Of a stretch of 64,000 bases of DNA, positions 15,787 to 24,170 are shown piece after piece. The position numbers were made by a program, and so were the translations under genes. The stretch is from NCBI GenBank assembly GCA_965198905.1, contig OZ240678.1:992001-1056000 (forward strand). Direction: 5' to 3'. How positions within the stretch are numbered: position 1 is the first letter of the stretch; the number at the start of each line of letters is the position of its first letter. The notes under the pieces were generated by a model that was not told where the DNA came from, searched no databases, and saw only the letters and a list, made by a program, of their open reading frames with translations. This DNA is from CAHJWH01 sp965198905. GTDB taxonomy: Bacteria > Pseudomonadota > Alphaproteobacteria > Caulobacterales > Caulobacteraceae.

Positions 15787-16830
15787 ATGTTCTCCTCGCT
15801 CTTCGGCCTGATCTCCAATGACATCGCCATCGATCTCGGCACCGCCAACACCCTGATCTACATGAAGGGCAAGGGCATCGTGCTGAACGAGCCGTCTGTG
15901 GTGGCCCTGCGCAACGTCGGCGGCCGCAAGATTGTCCATGCGGTCGGCATCGAGGCCAAGCAGATGCTGGGCCGCACGCCTGGCCACATGGAGGCCATCC
16001 GCCCCATGCGCGACGGGGTCATCGCCGACTTCGAGGTCGCCGAGGAGATGATCAAGCACTTCATCCGCAAGGTCCACAACCGCAAGGGCTTCGTGAACCC
16101 CAAGGTGATCGTGTGCGTGCCCTCCGGCGCCACGGCGGTGGAGCGGCGCGCCATCAACGACAGCTGCCTGAACGCCTCGGCCCGTAGGGTCGGCCTGATC
16201 GACGAGCCGATGGCGGCCGCCATCGGCGCCGGCCTGCCCATCCACGAGCCCCAGGGCTCCATGGTGGTGGACATCGGGGGTGGTACGACGGAAGTGGCGG
16301 TGCTGTCGCTGTCAGGCATCGTCTACTCGCGCTCCGTGCGGGTCGGCGGGGACAAGATGGATGAGGCCATCATCTCCTACATGCGCAGGAACCATAACCT
16401 GCTCATTGGCGAGACCACCGCCGAACGCATCAAGAAGGAGATCGGCGTCGCCCGCGCGCCCGAGCACGGTGAAGGCCTGGCCATCGAGGTCAAGGGCCGC
16501 GACCTGATGCAGGGCGTGCCCCGGGAGGTCCGCGTGACCGAGAAGGGTGCGGCCGAAGCGCTGTACGAGCCCGCCTCCCAGATCGTTGAGGCGGTGAAGG
16601 TGGCGCTGGAGAGCACGCCGCCGGAATTGGCCGCCGACATCGCCGACAAGGGCATCATGCTGACCGGCGGCGGCGCCCTGCTGCGCGGGCTGGATACCGA
16701 GATCACCAACGCCACCGGCCTGCCTGTGACCGTGGCCGACGACCCGCTGTCCTGCGTGGCGCTTGGCTGCGGCAAGGTGCTGGAGCATCCCAAGTGGATG
16801 AAGGGTGTGCTGGACGCCACCTTGGCCTAG
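15787..16830 (+). CDS. mreB: rod shape-determining actin homologue MreB
   Basis: 347 residues, exact family length. MreB forms membrane-bound filaments that guide the Rod complex. The actin-fold motifs are visible: phosphate 1 IAIDLGTANTLIY (residues about 13-25), connect 1, phosphate 2 VVDIGGGTTEVAVL (about 161-174), and adenosine motif GIMLTGGGALLRGLD (about 290-304). ATG 15787 (MFSSLFGLISNDIAIDLGTAN) was chosen over the frame's earlier ATG because it matches the family start with its membrane-binding N-terminal hydrophobic residues. First gene of the mreBCD-mrdA-rodA cluster. Confidence 0.98.
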   Translation: MFSSLFGLISNDIAIDLGTANTLIYMKGKGIVLNEPSVVALRNVGGRKIVHAVGIEAKQMLGRTPGHMEAIRPMRDGVIADFEVAEEMIKHFIRKVHNRKGFVNPKVIVCVPSGATAVERRAINDSCLNASARRVGLIDEPMAAAIGAGLPIHEPQGSMVVDIGGGTTEVAVLSLSGIVYSRSVRVGGDKMDEAIISYMRRNHNLLIGETTAERIKKEIGVARAPEHGEGLAIEVKGRDLMQGVPREVRVTEKGAAEALYEPASQIVEAVKVALESTPPELAADIADKGIMLTGGGALLRGLDTEITNATGLPVTVADDPLSCVALGCGKVLEHPKWMKGVLDATLA

Positions 16831-16848
16831 GCCGTGTCTGGTCCTCGC

Positions 16849-16952
16849 CTCTCCCCCTTTGAGGAGAGGGTCGAGGTGGGGGTAGGCATCAACCGCCGCG
16901 CCCTTTCCGGACGCAGCCCCCCACCCCAACCCTCCCTCCAGGTGGGAGGGTG
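16849..16952. repeat. GC-rich inverted repeat, copy 2 (between mreB and mreC)
   Basis: Left arm about 16849-16883 (CTCCCCCTTTGAGGAGAGGG then TCGAGGTGGGGG) and right arm about 16916-16951 (CCCCCCACCCCAACCCTCCC then TCCAGGTGGGAGGG) are near reverse complements, spaced by about 33 bases. Same family and same left-to-right order as the copy before apt. It lies entirely between the mreB stop and the mreC start, so it is transcribed within the operon. Confidence 0.85.
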
Positions 16953-16973
16953 CATGTCGCTCAAGGCGGACAG

Positions 16974-17996
16974 ATGATCTTCCGCGACGGACCCTTCACC
17001 GATCTGAAGCTGCCGTCGGCCTGGGCGTCGGGCGCGGCGACGATGCTCGCCATCCTGGTCGCGGTGGCGCTCCTGCTCGGGGGACGTCGCGAGGCGGTCG
17101 CGGCGGCGACCTACGCCCCGTTGCGCAACGGCGTGGCCGTGGCGACCGCGCCGGTCGGTGGCGCTCTCGAAGCCCCGGTGCGCTGGATCGGCGCGACCGT
17201 GACTTATGTGGAAGGCTACTTCTTCGCCGTCTCCGAGAACCGCCGGCTGAAGCGACAGGTCGCCGAACTCCACGGCTATCGCGACGCCTTTATCGCCCTG
17301 AAGAACGTCAACGATCGCTATGAGGCCCTGCTCAAGCTGAAGACGGAGCCGCCGGTCCCCATGGTGGCCGCGCGTAGCATCGCCGATAGCCACGGGCCCT
17401 TCTCCAACGCCCGGCTGATCGACACGGGATCAGCCTCCGGGGTGCAGATCGGCGACCCGGCGATGAGCGAGCACGGCGTGGTCGGACGGGTGGTGGGGGT
17501 GACGCGGGGGGTGAGCCGCCTTCTGATGGTCACCGACGTGGACAGCCGCACCCCGGTGCTGGTGGACCGCACCAACGGCCGCGCCATCCTGACCGGCGAC
17601 GGCAGCGCCTATCCGCGCATGGAGTATGTCCGCGGCCGCGATCCGGTGAAGGTCGGCGACACCATCCTGACCTCGGGCGATGGCGGCGTCTTCCCCCGCG
17701 GCCTGCCGGTGGGGGTTGCGGTAAAGGACCTGAGGGGCGGCTGGCGCGTGAGGCTGTACGCCGATCAGACGCCGGTCGACCTGGTGCGCGTGCTGCTGTT
17801 CCAGGCCTTCAGCGAGAGCCACGCCGCCCAGGCGCTGTCAGGCGGTGAGGCGACCCCGCCGCCCCTGACGCCAGGCGAGGCGGCCGATCGCAACGCCGCG
17901 CTGCAACGCGCGGCCCCCCCGCCGCCGCCCGCGTCCCCAACGACGGCGTCGCCGGCCCCGGCCGTCCCGACGGCGAGCGCGGCTCCTCCGGGGTGA
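16974..17996 (+). CDS. mreC: rod shape-determining protein MreC
   Basis: 340 residues from ATG 16974 (MIFRDGPFTDLKLP). An N-terminal membrane anchor (residues about 18-36) is followed by a coiled-coil (about 70-105, FFAVSENRRLKRQVAELHGY) and the paired beta-barrel MreC domain (about 115-270, with GPFSNARLIDTGSASGVQIG, GVVGRVVGVTRGVSRLLMVT and DPVKVGDTILTSGDGGVFPRG). A Pro/Ala-rich periplasmic tail of about 60 residues ends the protein. It links MreB to PBP2 in the periplasm. The stop overlaps the mreD GTG start by four bases (GTGA). Confidence 0.95.
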   Translation: MIFRDGPFTDLKLPSAWASGAATMLAILVAVALLLGGRREAVAAATYAPLRNGVAVATAPVGGALEAPVRWIGATVTYVEGYFFAVSENRRLKRQVAELHGYRDAFIALKNVNDRYEALLKLKTEPPVPMVAARSIADSHGPFSNARLIDTGSASGVQIGDPAMSEHGVVGRVVGVTRGVSRLLMVTDVDSRTPVLVDRTNGRAILTGDGSAYPRMEYVRGRDPVKVGDTILTSGDGGVFPRGLPVGVAVKDLRGGWRVRLYADQTPVDLVRVLLFQAFSESHAAQALSGGEATPPPLTPGEAADRNAALQRAAPPPPPASPTTASPAPAVPTASAAPPG

Positions 17997-18508
17997 GCCG
18001 CCAACCCTCCCAACCGCTGAACCCGCTGGCCTGGATTGGGGCGCCGTGGCTGGCTTGCCTGCTGGCGACCATCGTACTGGCCACGCCAATGCGGGTGTTC
18101 GGCCTGCGCCTGCCGGAGCCCGTCTTTCCCATGGTGTTGGCTTTCGCGTGGCCGGTGGTGCGACCGACGATGCTCGGCCCCGCAGCGCTCCTGCTCGCCG
18201 GCCTATTTCTGGATCTTTTCTGGGGCGCGCCGCTAGGCCTGTGGGGCTTGAGCCTGCTGCTGGCCTATGGCGGGGCGCAGGTGGCGCGCAGCCTGATGAC
18301 GGGCCGAAGCGCGCCTGTGCTCGCGGTGTGGTATCTGGGCCTGAGCGGCCTGTCCTTCCTGGCCGCCTACCTGTTCGTCACCCTGCGCGCCCATGTGACG
18401 CCCAATGTGATGAGCACCCTGTTTCAGTTCGGCGTAACCCTGTGCCTATTCCCCCTGGCGCGCTACCTGATCGATCGCTTCGAAGACGCCGACCTGCGTT
18501 TCCGCTGA
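17993..18508 (+). CDS. mreD: rod shape-determining protein MreD
   Basis: 171 residues, almost wholly hydrophobic with about five membrane segments, as expected for MreD. GTG 17993 overlaps the mreC TGA, the usual coupled arrangement. Motifs are weak in this family; LAGLFLDLFWGAPLGLWGLSL near residues 63-83 is the typical 'leaving a region for D-x-x-x-G' segment of MreD. It acts with MreC in the inner membrane to tune PBP2/RodA activity. Confidence 0.92.
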   Translation: MSRQPSQPLNPLAWIGAPWLACLLATIVLATPMRVFGLRLPEPVFPMVLAFAWPVVRPTMLGPAALLLAGLFLDLFWGAPLGLWGLSLLLAYGGAQVARSLMTGRSAPVLAVWYLGLSGLSFLAAYLFVTLRAHVTPNVMSTLFQFGVTLCLFPLARYLIDRFEDADLRFR

Positions 18509-18577
18509 CCTAATTCAGCCTCGCCGTTTCCGTAGGCTTGATCCCAAGGCGCAGGCTTAGGGTGTAGGATTGTTCGC

Positions 18578-20500
18578 GTGAGCCACGAACCGCACATCTA
18601 TTTCGACGAGGTCAACGAGCGGCAGGGCATGTTCCACCGCCGCTCGCTGTTGCTCGGCGGGTTCGCGGGGTTGGGACTGACCGCGCTCGGCCTACGTTTG
18701 TCCCAGCTACAGGTTGCGGATGCGGCGCGCTACCAGACCCTGTCGGCCTCCAACCAGTTCAACTTCCGCCTGGTGCCACCGCCGCGCGGACTGATCTTGG
18801 ACCGCAACGGGGTGGAGATCGCCTCCAACCGGCCGGAATTCCGCATCCTGCTCCAGCGCGACGTGGTCGAGGACGTGGGCGCCACCATCGACAAGGTGGC
18901 GATGCTCATCCCGATCACCGACGCCAAGCGCCGACAGATCGCCCGGGACATCGCCGACACGCCCCGGGCCTCGCCCGTGGCCATCGCCACCGACCTGACC
19001 TGGGACGAGTTCAGTCGCGTCAACGTTCGCGCCCCCGAACTGCCCGGCGTCACCGCTGAAATGGGCGAGGCGCGCTTCTATCCCTATCCAGGGTCCTTCG
19101 CGCACGTCATCGGCTATGTCTCCCGCGTCTCCGCCGACGACCTGAAGGCAGAGGGCGACAACCCCGCGCCGCTGCTGCTGCACCCAGGCTTCCGCATCGG
19201 CAAGCAGGGGGTGGAGAAGTCGCTGGACCTCCAGCTCCGCGGTCGCGCAGGGGGCAGGAAGGTCGAGGTCGACAGCGTCGGCCGGGTGATCCGCGAGGAC
19301 CCCGACGGCGACATCCGCGCCCAGCCCGGCGACGTGGTCAAGCTGACGCTGGACGCCGACGTCCAGAATCGCGCCATGGAGGTGTTCGGCGAGGATAGCG
19401 GCGCGGCGGTGATGATGGACTGCCGCTCGGGCGACATCTTGTGCATGGTCTCCAACCCCAGCTTCGACGCCAACGCCTTCGTCAAGGGTGTGCCCGGCGC
19501 GACCTATGCCGAGCTGGCCAAGTACGAGCGCAAGCCGCTGTTCAACAAGGCGCTGACGGCCAACTACCCGCCTGGGTCGACCTTCAAGACCATGGTGACC
19601 CTGGCCGCGCTTCGTCACGGCATGAGCCCCGACACCATGCACGTCTGCAACAAGACATGGTTCTGGGGTGGCCGGCCCTGGCACTGCGACAAGGCCCACG
19701 GCGCGCTGAACCTTCGCGGGGCCATCAAGGCGTCCTGCGATATCTACTTCTATCAGGTCGCGCTGACGCTCGGGCCAAACAAGATGGCGGAGGTGGCGCG
19801 CGAGTTCGGGCTTGGCTCGACCTATGATCTCGGCATCCCTGGGCAGAAGCCGGGCCTTATCCCGGACACCGCCTACAAGCGCCAGCACTTCCCCCACGAT
19901 CCCGTCTGGCATGCGGGCGAAACGCCCAGCATGGGCATCGGCCAGGGCTACACCCTGGTCAACGCCCTGCAACTCGCCACCATGTGCGCCCGGTTGGCCA
20001 ACGGCGGCAAAGCGGTCAACCCGCGCCTGATCCACGCCATCGGCGAAGACGAACAGGCGACCAATGCTACGGCGGCCACCTTGAACTTTCCCTCCGAGCA
20101 TATCGAGTTTGTCCGCTCGGCCATGACCGGCGTCGTCAACGAGCCCGGCGGCACGGCCTTCGAGGGCAAGGCCGGCATCTTAAACCTCGGTCCCATCCTG
20201 ATGGCTGGCAAGACCGGCACGGCCCAGTCTCACAACTATACCAACGGCGGTCACGGAGCCCACGGAGCGCAGGGCGCGTGGGACCAGCGCGACCACGCCT
20301 GGTTCATCGCCTTCGCCCCCGCCGACGCGCCGCGCTACGCCATGGCTGTGCTCACCGAGCACGGCGGCATGGGCGCCGCCGCCTCCGCCCCCAAGGCGCG
20401 TGAGATCATGAAGGTGGCGCTGCTGAAGGACCCGGAGGTGCGAGCCCGTATCGAACAGCCGCTGGACGCAGCTGCGCCGCTGGCGGCGACTGTAGCGTGA
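18578..20500 (+). CDS. mrdA: penicillin-binding protein 2, elongation transpeptidase
   Basis: 640 residues. After a short cytoplasmic start and one membrane anchor (RRSLLLGGFAGLGLTALGLR, about residues 22-41), the PBP dimer domain (PPRGLILDRNGVEIASNRPE near 65-84) and transpeptidase domain follow. Active-site motifs: SxxK in NYPPGSTFKTM (about residue 333), SCD in IKASCDIYFYQ (SxD form typical of PBP2) and KTGTAQ near 545. It cross-links peptidoglycan during lateral elongation with RodA. GTG 18578 follows mreD by 69 bases, with no evident terminator between. Confidence 0.96.
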   Translation: MSHEPHIYFDEVNERQGMFHRRSLLLGGFAGLGLTALGLRLSQLQVADAARYQTLSASNQFNFRLVPPPRGLILDRNGVEIASNRPEFRILLQRDVVEDVGATIDKVAMLIPITDAKRRQIARDIADTPRASPVAIATDLTWDEFSRVNVRAPELPGVTAEMGEARFYPYPGSFAHVIGYVSRVSADDLKAEGDNPAPLLLHPGFRIGKQGVEKSLDLQLRGRAGGRKVEVDSVGRVIREDPDGDIRAQPGDVVKLTLDADVQNRAMEVFGEDSGAAVMMDCRSGDILCMVSNPSFDANAFVKGVPGATYAELAKYERKPLFNKALTANYPPGSTFKTMVTLAALRHGMSPDTMHVCNKTWFWGGRPWHCDKAHGALNLRGAIKASCDIYFYQVALTLGPNKMAEVAREFGLGSTYDLGIPGQKPGLIPDTAYKRQHFPHDPVWHAGETPSMGIGQGYTLVNALQLATMCARLANGGKAVNPRLIHAIGEDEQATNATAATLNFPSEHIEFVRSAMTGVVNEPGGTAFEGKAGILNLGPILMAGKTGTAQSHNYTNGGHGAHGAQGAWDQRDHAWFIAFAPADAPRYAMAVLTEHGGMGAAASAPKAREIMKVALLKDPEVRARIEQPLDAAAPLAATVA

Positions 20501-20513
20501 GTCGGTCGAGCAC

Positions 20514-20652
20514 GCTCTCCCTCCTCCTTGAGGGGAGGGTCGGGGTGGGGGGGCGCCGGCCGATCAGGGCGCAGCGTCTCCCACATTCAATTCAGATCGC
20601 GGCTGAGCCGAACCCCCACCCCGACCCTCCCCTCAAGGGGGAGGGAGAAGGG
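20514..20652. repeat. GC-rich inverted repeat, copy 3 (between mrdA and rodA)
   Basis: Best-preserved copy. The arms at about 20514-20553 (TCTCCCTCCTCCTTGAGGGG then AGGGTCGGGGTGGGGG) and 20611-20651 (CCCCCACCCCGACCCTCCCC then TCAAGGGGGAGGGAGAAG) are nearly perfect reverse complements with only two or three mismatches over 38 bases, separated by about 57 bases. It fills nearly the entire gap between the mrdA stop and the rodA start; the right arm ends a few bases before the rodA ATG and supplies its purine-rich ribosome site. Confidence 0.9.
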
Positions 20653-20654
20653 TC

Positions 20655-21803
20655 ATGACGACCACAGCGACCGCCCTCACCCGCCCCGGCGAGCGGGAGC
20701 GGCTTTCGTCCAAGCTGAAGCAGATCGACTGGACCTTCGCGCTGCTGCTCTGCGTGGTGGCCGCCATCGGCACGGCCATGCTCTACAGCGTGGCGCCGCT
20801 GTCCTGGCAGCCCTGGGCCGCCAAGCACGCAGTGCGCTTCGGCCTCTGCCTCGTGCTCATGCTCGGCCTGACGCTGCTGAACCTGCGGATCTGGATGGCG
20901 CTGGCCTATCCGCTCTACGGACTGGGGCTGGCCATGTGCGCGGCGGTGCTGGTGATCGGCCACACCTCGCTCGGCGCCAAGCGCTGGCTGTTCGGCATCC
21001 AGCCGTCCGAGATCATGAAGATTGCGTTGGTGCTGGCCCTGGCGCGCTTCTACCACGCGCTCTCGGCCAAGGACGCCCGCTGGTCGTGGAAGCTGCTGGT
21101 CCCCGCCGCCATGACCGCCGTCCCCATGGCGCTGATCGCCAAGCAGCCGGACCTCGGCACCGCGCTCCTGATCGGTTTCACCGGCGCAGCCATCATGTTC
21201 CTGGCCGGGCTGGACTGGCGCGCCCTGGCGGTGGGCGCGGTTGGCGCGGTCGTGGCCGTGCCGCTGGCGGTGAAGTTCGTGATGAAGGGCTACCAGCGCG
21301 ACCGCGTGCTGACCTTCCTGCACCCCGAAGACGATCCCTCCGGAACCGGCTACCACATCCTGCAGTCGAAGATCGCGCTGGGCTCCGGCGGCCTGCTCGG
21401 CAAGGGTTACGGCCTAGGCACTCAGAGCCAGCTGAACTTCCTGCCCGAGAAGCACACCGATTTCATCTTCGCCACCTTCGCCGAGCAGTTCGGGCTCGTC
21501 GGCTGCCTGACCCTGCTGACGCTGTACAGCGCGATCATCTTCATCGCGTTGCGGACCGCGATGAGTTCGCACAGCCATTTCGGCCGGCTGGCGGCGGGCG
21601 GCGTGACGGCCACCTTCGCCTTCTACATCCTGGTCAACGCCTCGATGGTCATGGGCATGGCGCCGGTGGTGGGCGTGCCCATGCCGCTGCTCTCCTACGG
21701 CGGGACCGAGGTGCTGACGGTGATGATCGGCTTCGGGCTGGTGCAGGCGGTGCGCGTGCACCGCTACGCCGAAGTCACCAGCGGTCGAGGATCGCTGCTC
21801 TGA
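20655..21803 (+). CDS. rodA: peptidoglycan polymerase RodA (SEDS family)
   Basis: 382 residues, about ten membrane segments. SEDS glycosyltransferase that polymerises lipid II with PBP2. Family segments are visible: GAKRWLFGIQPSEIMKIALV near residues 112-131, KQPDLGTALLIGF near 160-172 with the essential Asp of the KQPDLG motif, YQRDRVLTFLHPEDDPSGTG near 212-231 and VPMPLLSYGGTEVLTVMIGFG near 341-361. The GGAGAAGGGTC before the ATG comes from the right arm of repeat copy 3. It ends the mre/rod cluster and converges on infA. Confidence 0.97.
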   Translation: MTTTATALTRPGERERLSSKLKQIDWTFALLLCVVAAIGTAMLYSVAPLSWQPWAAKHAVRFGLCLVLMLGLTLLNLRIWMALAYPLYGLGLAMCAAVLVIGHTSLGAKRWLFGIQPSEIMKIALVLALARFYHALSAKDARWSWKLLVPAAMTAVPMALIAKQPDLGTALLIGFTGAAIMFLAGLDWRALAVGAVGAVVAVPLAVKFVMKGYQRDRVLTFLHPEDDPSGTGYHILQSKIALGSGGLLGKGYGLGTQSQLNFLPEKHTDFIFATFAEQFGLVGCLTLLTLYSAIIFIALRTAMSSHSHFGRLAAGGVTATFAFYILVNASMVMGMAPVVGVPMPLLSYGGTEVLTVMIGFGLVQAVRVHRYAEVTSGRGSLL

Positions 21804-21810
21804 TCAGATG

Positions 21811-21922
21811 CGCCCCCCGCTGGGAGCGCCGTCGGCGAAGACGATTGCGGGAGCTTCTGCTTGACGCTGCGGCGCGGCTCCTCCGCCAGCTTCGCTGGTT
21901 CCCGCCCCCAGCGGGGAGGATC
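21811..21922. repeat. inverted repeat between convergent rodA and infA
   Basis: CCCCCCGCTGGGAGCG near 21812-21827 and CGCCCCCAGCGGGGAGGATC near 21903-21922 form complementary arms around a GC-rich interior that includes CTCCGCCAGCTTCGCTGG. It fills the 128-base gap between converging genes and could serve as a bidirectional terminator-like structure, but no T-run is present on either strand. Confidence 0.55.
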
Positions 21923-21931
21923 AAGGGCGCC

Positions 21932-22204
21932 CTACCGCCTGCGGAACTGCGGCCTCTGCCCCGGCGGGCGGGGCGCGCCTTCGGTCTTGTGGCGGAAGGT
22001 GATGCGGCCCTTGGTAAGATCGTAGGGGGTCATTTCGACGGTGACCCGGTCGCCGACCAGCGTCCTAATCTTGTTCCGCTTCATGCGGCCCGCGGTGTAG
22101 GCCAGCACGGTGTGGGCGTTGTCGAGTTGCACCCGGTAGCGCCCCTCGGGCAGTAGTTCGGTGACGATGCCGTCGAACTCGATGAATTCTTCTTTGGTGG
22201 ACAT
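21932..22204 (-). CDS. infA: translation initiation factor IF-1
   Basis: 90 residues. The single S1/OB fold of IF-1 is plain: EEFIEFDGIVTELLPEGRYR, then VLAYTAGRMKRNKIRTLVGD, then VTVEMTPYDLTKGRITFRHK. The usual protein has about 72 residues; here a basic Arg/Pro/Gln tail (EGAPRPPGQRPQFRRR) follows, which could add RNA contacts. Many caulobacteria keep more than one infA-like gene, so this could be a paralogue of the main one. It lies downstream of the DEAD-box helicase on the same strand. Confidence 0.92.
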   Translation of the reverse strand: MSTKEEFIEFDGIVTELLPEGRYRVQLDNAHTVLAYTAGRMKRNKIRTLVGDRVTVEMTPYDLTKGRITFRHKTEGAPRPPGQRPQFRRR

Positions 22205-22209
22205 GCGGC

Positions 22210-22312
22210 TTAGGTGACCTGCAGCTTCATGGCGGCGACTCCGCGCTGATTAACTTTGGAGATGCCGTAGCCGACCTGACGGTTCACGTACAGGCCGGCC
22301 ACAGATGACGGA
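22210..22312 (-). pseudogene. possible remnant of a cold-shock domain C-terminal end
   Basis: Directly after the helicase stop, in a different frame, 34 codons up to a TAA encode VAGLYVNRQVGYGISKVNQR followed by GVAAMKLQVT. The pattern (hydrophobic-x-V-x-Y-x-I, then R-G-x-x-A-x-x-L-x-V) resembles the last two strands of Csp proteins (VSYEV...RGK-AANLRV). There is no complete domain: upstream in this frame the codons belong to the helicase's Gly/Arg-rich tail. It may be a decayed csp or the relic of a helicase extension. Weak evidence. Confidence 0.3.
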
Positions 22313-23824
22313 TCAGGCGTCGGCCGGATGCCAGCTCGGCCGCGAGGCGCGGACCGGCGCGGTCTCGCCGCCCCGGGCGGGGCCGCCGCCTTGGCGCGGA
22401 GCGCCTTGGGTTTGGCCGCCGGGGCTCGCCGCGCCCTGACGCTGACCGCCCTGGCGCTGGCCGCCTTGGCCTTCGGTGGAACGACCCAGGCCAGGACCAC
22501 GAGGCTGGCCTTGGCCCCCGCCGCCACCGGTACGTGGACGGGCATGGGGACGGCCGCCGCCCGGCGCGGCGTTGCCGGCCTGCTGGTGCGCCGGCCGGCC
22601 GCGGCCGCGGTTGCGGTCGCTCGAGGCGGCTTCCACTGGCTCCGGCTTGTCGCCGCCGGCCAGGCGCGTGGCCTTGGCCATGGTGGCGAGCGCGCGGTCC
22701 TTGCGGCGGTCTTCGGTGGGAATGGTCTGGCGGGTGAGCTTCTGGATGTCCTTCAACAGCGGACGCTCGTCGTCTGAGCACAGGCTGATGGCCTGGCCCG
22801 TCGCGCCGGCCCGGGCGGTCCGGCCGATGCGATGGACATAGGACTCCGGCACGTTGGGCAGCTCGAAGTTGATCACGTGGCTGACCTGGTCGATGTCGAT
22901 GCCCCGCGCGGCGATATCGGTGGCCACCAGCGCCCGGCAGTTCCCGGCCTTGAAGGCGGCGAGCGCCTTTTCACGCTGGCCCTGCGACTTGTCGCCGTGG
23001 ATCGCCTGGGCCGGCACGCCGCAGACTTCCAGGTGCTTGGCGACCTTGTCGGCCCCGCGCTTGGTGCGGGTGAAGACGATGGTGCGGGTCAGCTTGGCGT
23101 CGGCGAACAGCTCCGACAGCATCTCCCGCTTCATGTCGGGTTCCACGAAGATCAGCCGCTGGTCCACCCGCTCGTGCGTCGGCGCATGGGGCGTGACCGA
23201 GACGCGGAAAGGATCGTTCAGCAGCTCCGACGCCAGCTTGCCGATCTCGCCCGGCATGGTGGCGGAGAAGAACAGGTTGGTGCGCGTCTTCGGCAAGGTT
23301 GAGACGATGCGCCGGATCGGCTGCAGGAAGCCGAGGTCGAGCATCTGGTCGGCCTCGTCCAGCACGAAGATTTCGGTCTCGCCGAGGTTGGCGGTCTTCT
23401 CGCCCATGTGGTCGATCAGCCGCCCCGGGGTGGCGACCAGGATGTCGACCCCAGCGGCCAGAGCCTTCATCTGCGGACCGTACTTCACGCCGCCGAAGAT
23501 GGTGGCGACCGTAAACCCCAAATGCTTGCCATAGGTGCGGAAGCTGTCGGCGATCTGGCTGGCCAGTTCGCGGGTGGGCGACAACACCAGCACCCGGCAA
23601 CCGCGCCGGGGCGCGGGCTTACGGGTGGCGTCGAGCCTGTGGAGGATCGGCAGGGCGAAGGCCGCGGTCTTGCCGGTGCCGGTCTGGGCGATGCCGAGCA
23701 GGTCGCGCCCCGCCATCACCGCGGGGATGGCTTGAGCCTGGATGGGAGTGGGGGTCTCATAGCCTTCCGCCTTCAGCGCTTTGAGCAGAAGGGGATTGAG
23801 GCCGAGGTCGGTGAACTGAGTCAT
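22313..23824 (-). CDS. DEAD-box ATP-dependent RNA helicase (RhlE type)
   Basis: 503 residues. Q-motif FTDLGLNPLLLKALKAEGYE-TPTPIQ at the N-terminus, motif I AQTGTGKTAAF (about 45-55), Ia PTRELASQI, II VLDEADQMLDLGF (about 157), III SATMPGEI, and VI HRIGRTARAG (about 330). A 130-residue C-terminal tail rich in Gly, Gln, Arg and Pro follows the core, typical of RhlE/CsdA-like helicases acting in ribosome assembly and RNA decay, often induced by cold. It is followed by infA, and it has a long leader, both consistent with a cold-response role, which is an inference. Confidence 0.93.
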   Translation of the reverse strand: MTQFTDLGLNPLLLKALKAEGYETPTPIQAQAIPAVMAGRDLLGIAQTGTGKTAAFALPILHRLDATRKPAPRRGCRVLVLSPTRELASQIADSFRTYGKHLGFTVATIFGGVKYGPQMKALAAGVDILVATPGRLIDHMGEKTANLGETEIFVLDEADQMLDLGFLQPIRRIVSTLPKTRTNLFFSATMPGEIGKLASELLNDPFRVSVTPHAPTHERVDQRLIFVEPDMKREMLSELFADAKLTRTIVFTRTKRGADKVAKHLEVCGVPAQAIHGDKSQGQREKALAAFKAGNCRALVATDIAARGIDIDQVSHVINFELPNVPESYVHRIGRTARAGATGQAISLCSDDERPLLKDIQKLTRQTIPTEDRRKDRALATMAKATRLAGGDKPEPVEAASSDRNRGRGRPAHQQAGNAAPGGGRPHARPRTGGGGGQGQPRGPGLGRSTEGQGGQRQGGQRQGAASPGGQTQGAPRQGGGPARGGETAPVRASRPSWHPADA

Positions 23825-24170
23825 GGATGTCGTTTCATAAAGGCCGACGCCGGGCGGCCGACGACGTCGGTCGCGCCCCTGGCGGGCGGATCGGGGGAGC
23901 GCCCCGCGTGCCTGGGCGATCTATGCGGGAACTTAAGGCGCTCAACAGGCGGAACTCGGAAACCCGAACTCCCCACGCGGCTGGAGCGCCGATCGTCATC
24001 CAGATCGACTGGCGACTTGACCTACATCGACGCTGCAACGCAAAAAGTCAATCCCGGAAGCCCTGTGCGGATGACGGGCGGATGAGCGCGTTTCGAGACG
24101 ATGCTGGCGTGGGGGGACTTTGAGCCCTAACTGAAGCCGTCGTTTTCACCTTTTCGTCGCCCCGCCATCC
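23825..24170. other. 346-base divergent gap, helicase leader and obgE promoter
   Basis: No gene-like frame. On the minus strand a -35-like TTGACT (24051-24046) and a -10-like GATGTA (24028-24023) are spaced by 17 bases, which would give the helicase mRNA a leader of about 190 bases, as is common for cold-induced helicase genes. The obgE promoter must lie between about 24060 and 24160; I see no strong match. The AT-richer patch at 24040-24055 stands out from its surroundings. Confidence 0.4.
24023..24051 (-). promoter_or_regulatory. candidate housekeeping promoter of the helicase gene
   Basis: TTGACT at 24051-24046 and GATGTA at 24028-24023 with a 17-base spacer (TTTTGCGTTGCAGCGTC). The -35 is close to consensus and the -10 is weak, as usual for caulobacterial promoters. 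Confidence 0.35.

Noticed and set aside
18707..20101. Long open frame (464 codons) antisense to mrdA
   Set aside because: It is a high-GC codon shadow; the translation is low complexity with no domain and the opposite strand has a full PBP2.
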